From Chrysomallon squamiferum (taxonomy: Eukaryota > Mollusca > Gastropoda > Neomphalida > Peltospiridae), in the NCBI GenBank assembly GCA_012295275.1, contig CM022677.1, positions 18,123,440-18,165,939 on the forward strand: a DNA stretch of 42,500 nucleotides, in the 5' to 3' direction. Under the pieces are notes generated by a model. That model saw only the letters and a list, made by a program, of their open reading frames with translations, made no database searches and was not told the origin of the DNA. This document shows positions 38,313 through 42,500 of this stretch, in pieces; the stretch's first letter is position 1; each line of letters begins with the position of its first letter. The translations under genes and the position numbers were made by a program.

Positions 38313-39080
38313 ACAGACAGACACAATTTTTTCGAATGAAGCTTGCTTTTGATTATTTCAAACGTAGCTTAGTAACCACGAGAAATGAACGATTCTGAAA
38401 GAAAGCGACTGTGACTGAACTAACCAATCAAATGACGAAACGTCACCTAGCTGTCACATATTTCCTTGAAACAGCGGTGTTTGCTGTTAATTAGAGCACT
38501 TACACCTGTCAGACGTTTGTTTATTTAACAGACTTTGTTTTTAACTGAAATGTAACCAGCGCAATGTCCATACTAAATACACGCTGTCTCCTGTGATGTC
38601 TGTTTTCTGAGGTAGACACAGGAGAGCGCTACAATGTGACAGACACACCCTGACTTTGTCAGAGAGCGTGACTGTCGCAAAACTGCTTCAGTGTTGTCGA
38701 AGGTAAAGCATAAATTTAATAAATCCAGTTAAAATGTAGCAGATCAGCGGACGTCATCATACGATTTCTGGTATGACCAATGCACGTAGGTTTACTATAT
38801 CGTTTAATATTTATAATCTTATACCATCCGTGCAGTATATTCACCTATTGTTAGCCATAATATACTGAATTAAATAGATACATATATACATCTTATATAT
38901 ATAAAACTCCTATCTAAATTAACAAACTACCTAGATAAGATGAACCGTGAATATCAATAGGAAATGAACACATTTTACGATGCTAAATGATAGCTATTAT
39001 GTAATGATTTATTTTCTTTAATACAATAAATTTGCAGGTGAGTTCTGTAATTAGGGGTTTCCTGGTCTAATTGTAATTAC
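38313..39080. other. Low-repeat island between copies 7 and 8
   Basis: The least repetitive stretch in the window, with no match in other units. It contains ACCAATCA (about 38424), the near-palindrome GACGAAACGTCAC (about 38435-38448), an inverted pair around GTCTCCTGTG and ACACAGGAG (about 38587-38625), and AAG|GTAAAG (about 38699), which could be a splice donor. It might be a promoter or a fragment of another locus. No open frame is convincing. Confidence 0.4.
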
Positions 39081-39235
39081 TAAGATAATCAGTGGTGTTT
39101 TTTTATGGTGTTTTTTTTTTTTTTTTTTTTTTTTTTTTTGTGTCTTTTTTGTGTTTTTTTTTTTTTTTGTTGTTGTTGTTTTTTGGGGTTTTTTAATTTT
39201 TTTTTTCAGCGCAGTGGATATAATGTAAAAGAAAA
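39081..39235. repeat. T-rich low-complexity tract
   Basis: Poly(T) runs broken by G, concentrated at about 39107-39205. Homology to other units resumes near 39236. Confidence 0.75.
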
Positions 39236-39635
39236 ATCATCATAATTAAAAATAATTAACGGTGAGAGAGAGAAAAAGAAAATATGAATCATGACCTGTA
39301 TAATCAAAGTCTATAAGACGTTCAAACATAAAATATTTTTGACTAACGAAGAACTGTGTAGGATCGAGCGAAGAAAGCGGATTTCTCTGTTGTTTTATAT
39401 ACACATGTATAACACAATATACAAATAAAAACCTCTCAAGCAAACATTTCTACGTATACTTGTATCTTATATTTTGTTGTTTGTTGTTGTTGTTATTATT
39501 ATTATTATTATTTCTTAATTATCTAACTTTCGATACATGCAAATTTAATTAGGACTTCAACTAATTTATGAGCACTTATAAATAATTTACCGCCATAGAA
39601 TTATCGCAATAACGTTTCTGTGATAACCACTTGTG

Positions 39636-39699
<64 letters not shown>

Positions 39700-39923
39700 C
39701 AGGGTCATACAGGGTAATGTGTTTCGAAAAAGAAGGCGCTTACGTTGAAGTCTACGCAGCCTAAGGAAACAGAAGGAGAGGGATTTTTTCGTTATGTGAC
39801 AAACTGTAGCAGACTACTAGAAAGTTCACGACAAATTTTTTTCAAAGTCGTAAAGCCGTTTTCATTTAATTAAAATTTAAAAGTGTAGCGGGAGTTTTGA
39901 ATGACCCTATATATATATATATA

Positions 39924-39998
<75 letters not shown>

Positions 39999-40528
39999 CA
40001 AGCACATTAATTTCAAAACTTACCTGCAAAGGGAAGAACAAATAAGTTATTAAATAGTAACAATCATTTAGTCTTGTAAGGTGTCAGTTTCATATTGATA
40101 TTCACGGTTCATCTTATCTCGCCTCGCGTTAACAAACAGATTGAAATACAGAGATAACAATAATAATAATAATAGCAATAATAATAAAAATTATAAAATA
40201 AAATAATAATTCAAACATACCAGCTGTCTTTTTAATTAAAAAAAAATCGTTGATTCAAAAAAAAAAAAAAAGAGAAACGCAGTAATTATCGGAGAATATT
40301 AATACTTTACCAGCTCACGAACAAGTTTCTTTTTTTTCTTTTCTTTTTCTTTTCCTTATAAACTTGATGAAAGCTAACGTCACATTTAACAGTCAACAGA
40401 ATTTTCATTAGATGAACAAAATTCTTTTCCACTGGCTGTAAGGAAGGATTAATCGGAATTAAGCAAAGAATTAACTTCTTTTTTTAATTAATTAAAATTC
40501 TGATCATCGCTAGGCGTGTTTAACACAG
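39236..40528. other. Upstream flank of copy 8 (M-type, inverted)
   Basis: Matches the reverse complement of the flanks upstream of copies 2 and 4 (for example the shared ATCATGACCTGTATAATC at about 39286). It contains (CA)n at about 39642-39686, the small element at 39701-39908, (TA)n at about 39955-39996, A- and T-rich runs (40255-40355) and unique sequence homologous to 10400-10640. No gene seen. Confidence 0.6.
39701..39908. mobile_element. Possible small MITE in a TA microsatellite
   Basis: A roughly 208-bp segment bounded by AGGGTCAT (39701-39708) and its inverse ATGACCCT (39901-39908), each next to TA repeats. It interrupts the site where other units have only a (TG)n or (TA)n tract. 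The terminal repeat is short (8-10 bp) and TA flanks are expected for mariner-type elements. No coding capacity. Confidence 0.45.
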
Positions 40529-40640
40529 TGACGTAATTTGATTGACAGCTTAATTTGTTGAAGAAATCTTTATAAAAGAAGGTAGAAACATTATCGACAT
40601 TATTGAGAAGAAATTTCTGGAGGAATTTCGCTACACATTG
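40529..40640 (+). promoter_or_regulatory. Copy 8 promoter and 5' noncoding exon
   Basis: TGACGTAA at 40529-40536, TGATTGACAG at 40539-40548 and TATAAAAG at 40571-40578. The exon ends at 40640 before GTGAGT, a donor variant unique to this copy. The exon end (ACACATTG) matches M-type copies 2 and 4. Confidence 0.65.
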
Positions 40641-41719
40641 GTGAGTGTATATTAAAATAATGTTATTGCTATTACTACTATTACTACTACTACTGCTACT
40701 ACTATTACTACTAACCGACTACTACTACTACTACTACTACTACTATTACTACTACAACTACTACTACTAATAATAATAGCAATAGTAGGAAGGTAGTAAT
40801 AGTAGTAGCACTAATAATAATAATAATATAAGTATAGTAGTAATACTGATAGTAGCTATACTAATAATACTGTCGCTTTCTCTCTCGCTCGCTTCTGTTG
40901 GCCTTTCGGACATATTATTTAGTGAAAGTTTTAATAAAAGCACACAAATAATCAAGTAACTTTGAAAGGAGCAGCTACACACAACTTATACGACGTGGAA
41001 ACCGAAACAAAGTAGTGAGAGATTCAAAACTAGCCATTTTTAAAAACAGCCTGTTTTCTAGCATTTACAGATCTAGATATTTATTAAATCGTAAATGTTG
41101 ACGTTTTGATATTGTTATCTGTATCTATACCTATTTCTCTATATCAATATCTGTATAGAGCGAGGGAAAACAGAGTCACTTAAGTAACAGGACAAAGATG
41201 TTTCAGTGCAGAATTAGCGGAGAATCAACTGATAATCAATACACGGAAAAGAACAGAGACTGAAATTCTACTGTGACAGTGATCTGCGTAAATTAAAGGA
41301 GAACCGAAAAACTTTACATAAGTCGTAGAATGTTGACGCGGACAATGTTGACGCGGACAGTGTTGACGCGGACAATGTTGACGCGGACAGTGTTGACTTG
41401 AATGGACAGTGCTGACTCGGACAGAATGTGTTATATTTGAATGGATCAGAATATTTATTTTATATTTTAAGTAAATAATGTATTTCTTCCTATCTGTTTA
41501 TCTAACCTACAATTTCCTTTCTGACTTTTCAAAATTTATTTTATATTTTAAGTCTCTAATCTCTATGTTCTCTCTCTCTCTCTCTCTCAGTATATATATA
41601 TATATATATACTTATCTATTTGTCTGTCTCTTTTTCTATCTATATACATATATGTGTGTATCTTTCTTTCTCTTTATTTATTCATCTTTGTGGTCTGTTT
41701 TTCTCCATCTATGTTTCAA

Positions 41720-41787
<68 letters not shown>

Positions 41788-41843
41788 TAAATACACAGAC
41801 AAACAAATGAGTAAATCAGTAAATAAATAAATAAATAAATAAA

Positions 41844-41939
<96 letters not shown>

Positions 41940-42048
41940 TAATAATAACAATATCAAATTGGTGATAATGAAACCTCTCTTTCACTTTCTCTCATTATGA
42001 TTTTTCATGTTGTTGTTGTTGTTATTATTATTATTATTATTATTTCAG
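40641..42048 (+). other. Copy 8 5'-UTR intron (M-type) with local inversion
   Basis: Donor at 40641, acceptor AG at 42047-42048. It contains ACT tracts (40670-40770), a block at about 40893-41165 in inverted orientation relative to the other M-type introns, the minisatellite (41335-41420), (TC)n at about 41725-41783, and (AAT)n at about 41850-41940. The (GTT)n(ATT)n tract abuts the acceptor. Confidence 0.6.
41335..41420. repeat. Intronic minisatellite, copy 8
   Basis: Four near-perfect 15-bp units of TGTTGACGCGGACAA/G, then two degraded ones. This is the reverse complement of the arrays at 9196 and 21955, so orientation relative to the gene is kept. Confidence 0.8.
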
Positions 42049-42059
42049 ACGCTACTTGG

Positions 42060-42500
42060 ATGAATATGAATACGACATCGGTCATGACGGAGTCAACATC
42101 AACGTACATCAGCAGTACAGCAGGATTCCAGCTCATTAACCAATCAAACGCGAGCACCGTCTCACCTCTGACAAATTTACTGTATTTTAATTTACGTGGA
42201 ATTGGCTATTTTAGTTTCGTAGTAATCATATGTATACTGGCAGCCATTGGAAACGCACTCCAGTTTATTCTGATGAACGATTCAAAGTTATCTCTCTTCT
42301 CCTACACAGTTTACATGAAATTTCTGAGTTTCTCTGACACCTGGTTGCTAAGCATTCAACTTATGAGAGAATCTGAAATCCAGTTTCGTCTTCCAAGGAG
42401 TGTTGACGTCAGCAACTTCTGGTGCAAAATAGTAAACACACTGCTACTATTTCCCATGATCCTCTCGCCTTGGCTGATCGTAGGGCTGACGCTGGACAGA
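42060..42500 (+). CDS. Class A GPCR, copy 8, 5' part (runs off window)
   Basis: Open for 147 codons from the first ATG after the acceptor (42060; the conserved one is 42066) to the window edge, which falls within the DRY motif (LTLDR). It covers the N terminus with NTT, NQS and NAS sequons, TM1 (AAIGN), TM2 (FSDTWLL) and TM3 with its Cys. It is the most divergent copy: SFVVIICIL in TM1, SIQLMRESEIQFRLPRS in the first loop, and VNTLLLFPMIL in TM3. No frame break is visible, so it is probably functional, but the 3' two-thirds cannot be judged. Confidence 0.88.
   Translation, partial: MNMNTTSVMTESTSTYISSTAGFQLINQSNASTVSPLTNLLYFNLRGIGYFSFVVIICILAAIGNALQFILMNDSKLSLFSYTVYMKFLSFSDTWLLSIQLMRESEIQFRLPRSVDVSNFWCKIVNTLLLFPMILSPWLIVGLTLDR

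Noticed and set aside
37743-38326. Two minus-strand open frames of 148-193 residues, Ser/Leu rich
   Set aside because: Both are read through the purine tract; any frame there is open because the repeat lacks stop codons.

Overview
The window looks like nuclear DNA of a mollusc, most likely a cephalopod (octopus or squid type). It is AT-rich and crowded with microsatellites: (AG)n, (TG)n, (TA)n, (ATT)n, (ACT)n and (ATGT)n. It also carries decayed Tc1-family transposons, tRNA-derived SINEs and eukaryotic splice signals. The species assignment is an inference from overall texture, not from a diagnostic gene.

The real gene content is one family: eight copies or remnants of a rhodopsin-class (class A) seven-transmembrane GPCR of about 372-377 residues, closest in style to invertebrate peptide receptors. 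The coding region is a single exon. In seven loci it is preceded by an intron of 1.1-1.5 kb lying in the 5' UTR, and by a tiny first exon (about 35-40 nt, estimated) behind a very conserved promoter. That promoter has a CRE-like TGACGTAA, the PBX/MEIS-type decamer TGATTGACAG and a TATAAAAG box. Two copies are intact (20280-21398 minus; 27706-28833 plus) and one is open but runs off the right edge (42060-42500 plus). The others are broken: copy 1 (2856-3984, one frameshift), copy 2 (8248-8666, large internal deletion), copy 3 (15479-16603, three frameshifts), copy 6 (33613-33996, 3' fragment) and copy 7 (34076-35208, stop in TM1).

Layout: unit A (1-12718) and unit B (12719-24981) are tandem duplicates. 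Each holds a plus-strand 'P-type' gene, a long tail-to-tail spacer, a minus-strand 'M-type' gene, and a Tc1 element at the unit boundary. Unit C (24982 to about 34000) begins the same way with P-type copy 5 and ends in a truncated M-type gene (copy 6). At about 34.0 kb the order flips: copy 7 (P-type promoter and intron, minus strand) is head-to-head with copy 8 (M-type promoter and intron, plus strand), separated by a 2.4 kb stretch not seen in the other units. This is what an inverted copy of the A/B junction would look like without its Tc1. Within the array, promoter/intron type and coding type do not always match, which points to gene conversion.

The copies share regulatory sequence, so they are probably controlled alike, as expected of a receptor array under birth-and-death evolution. 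Ligand and tissue cannot be read from the sequence. A chemosensory or neuropeptide receptor role is possible but unproven.
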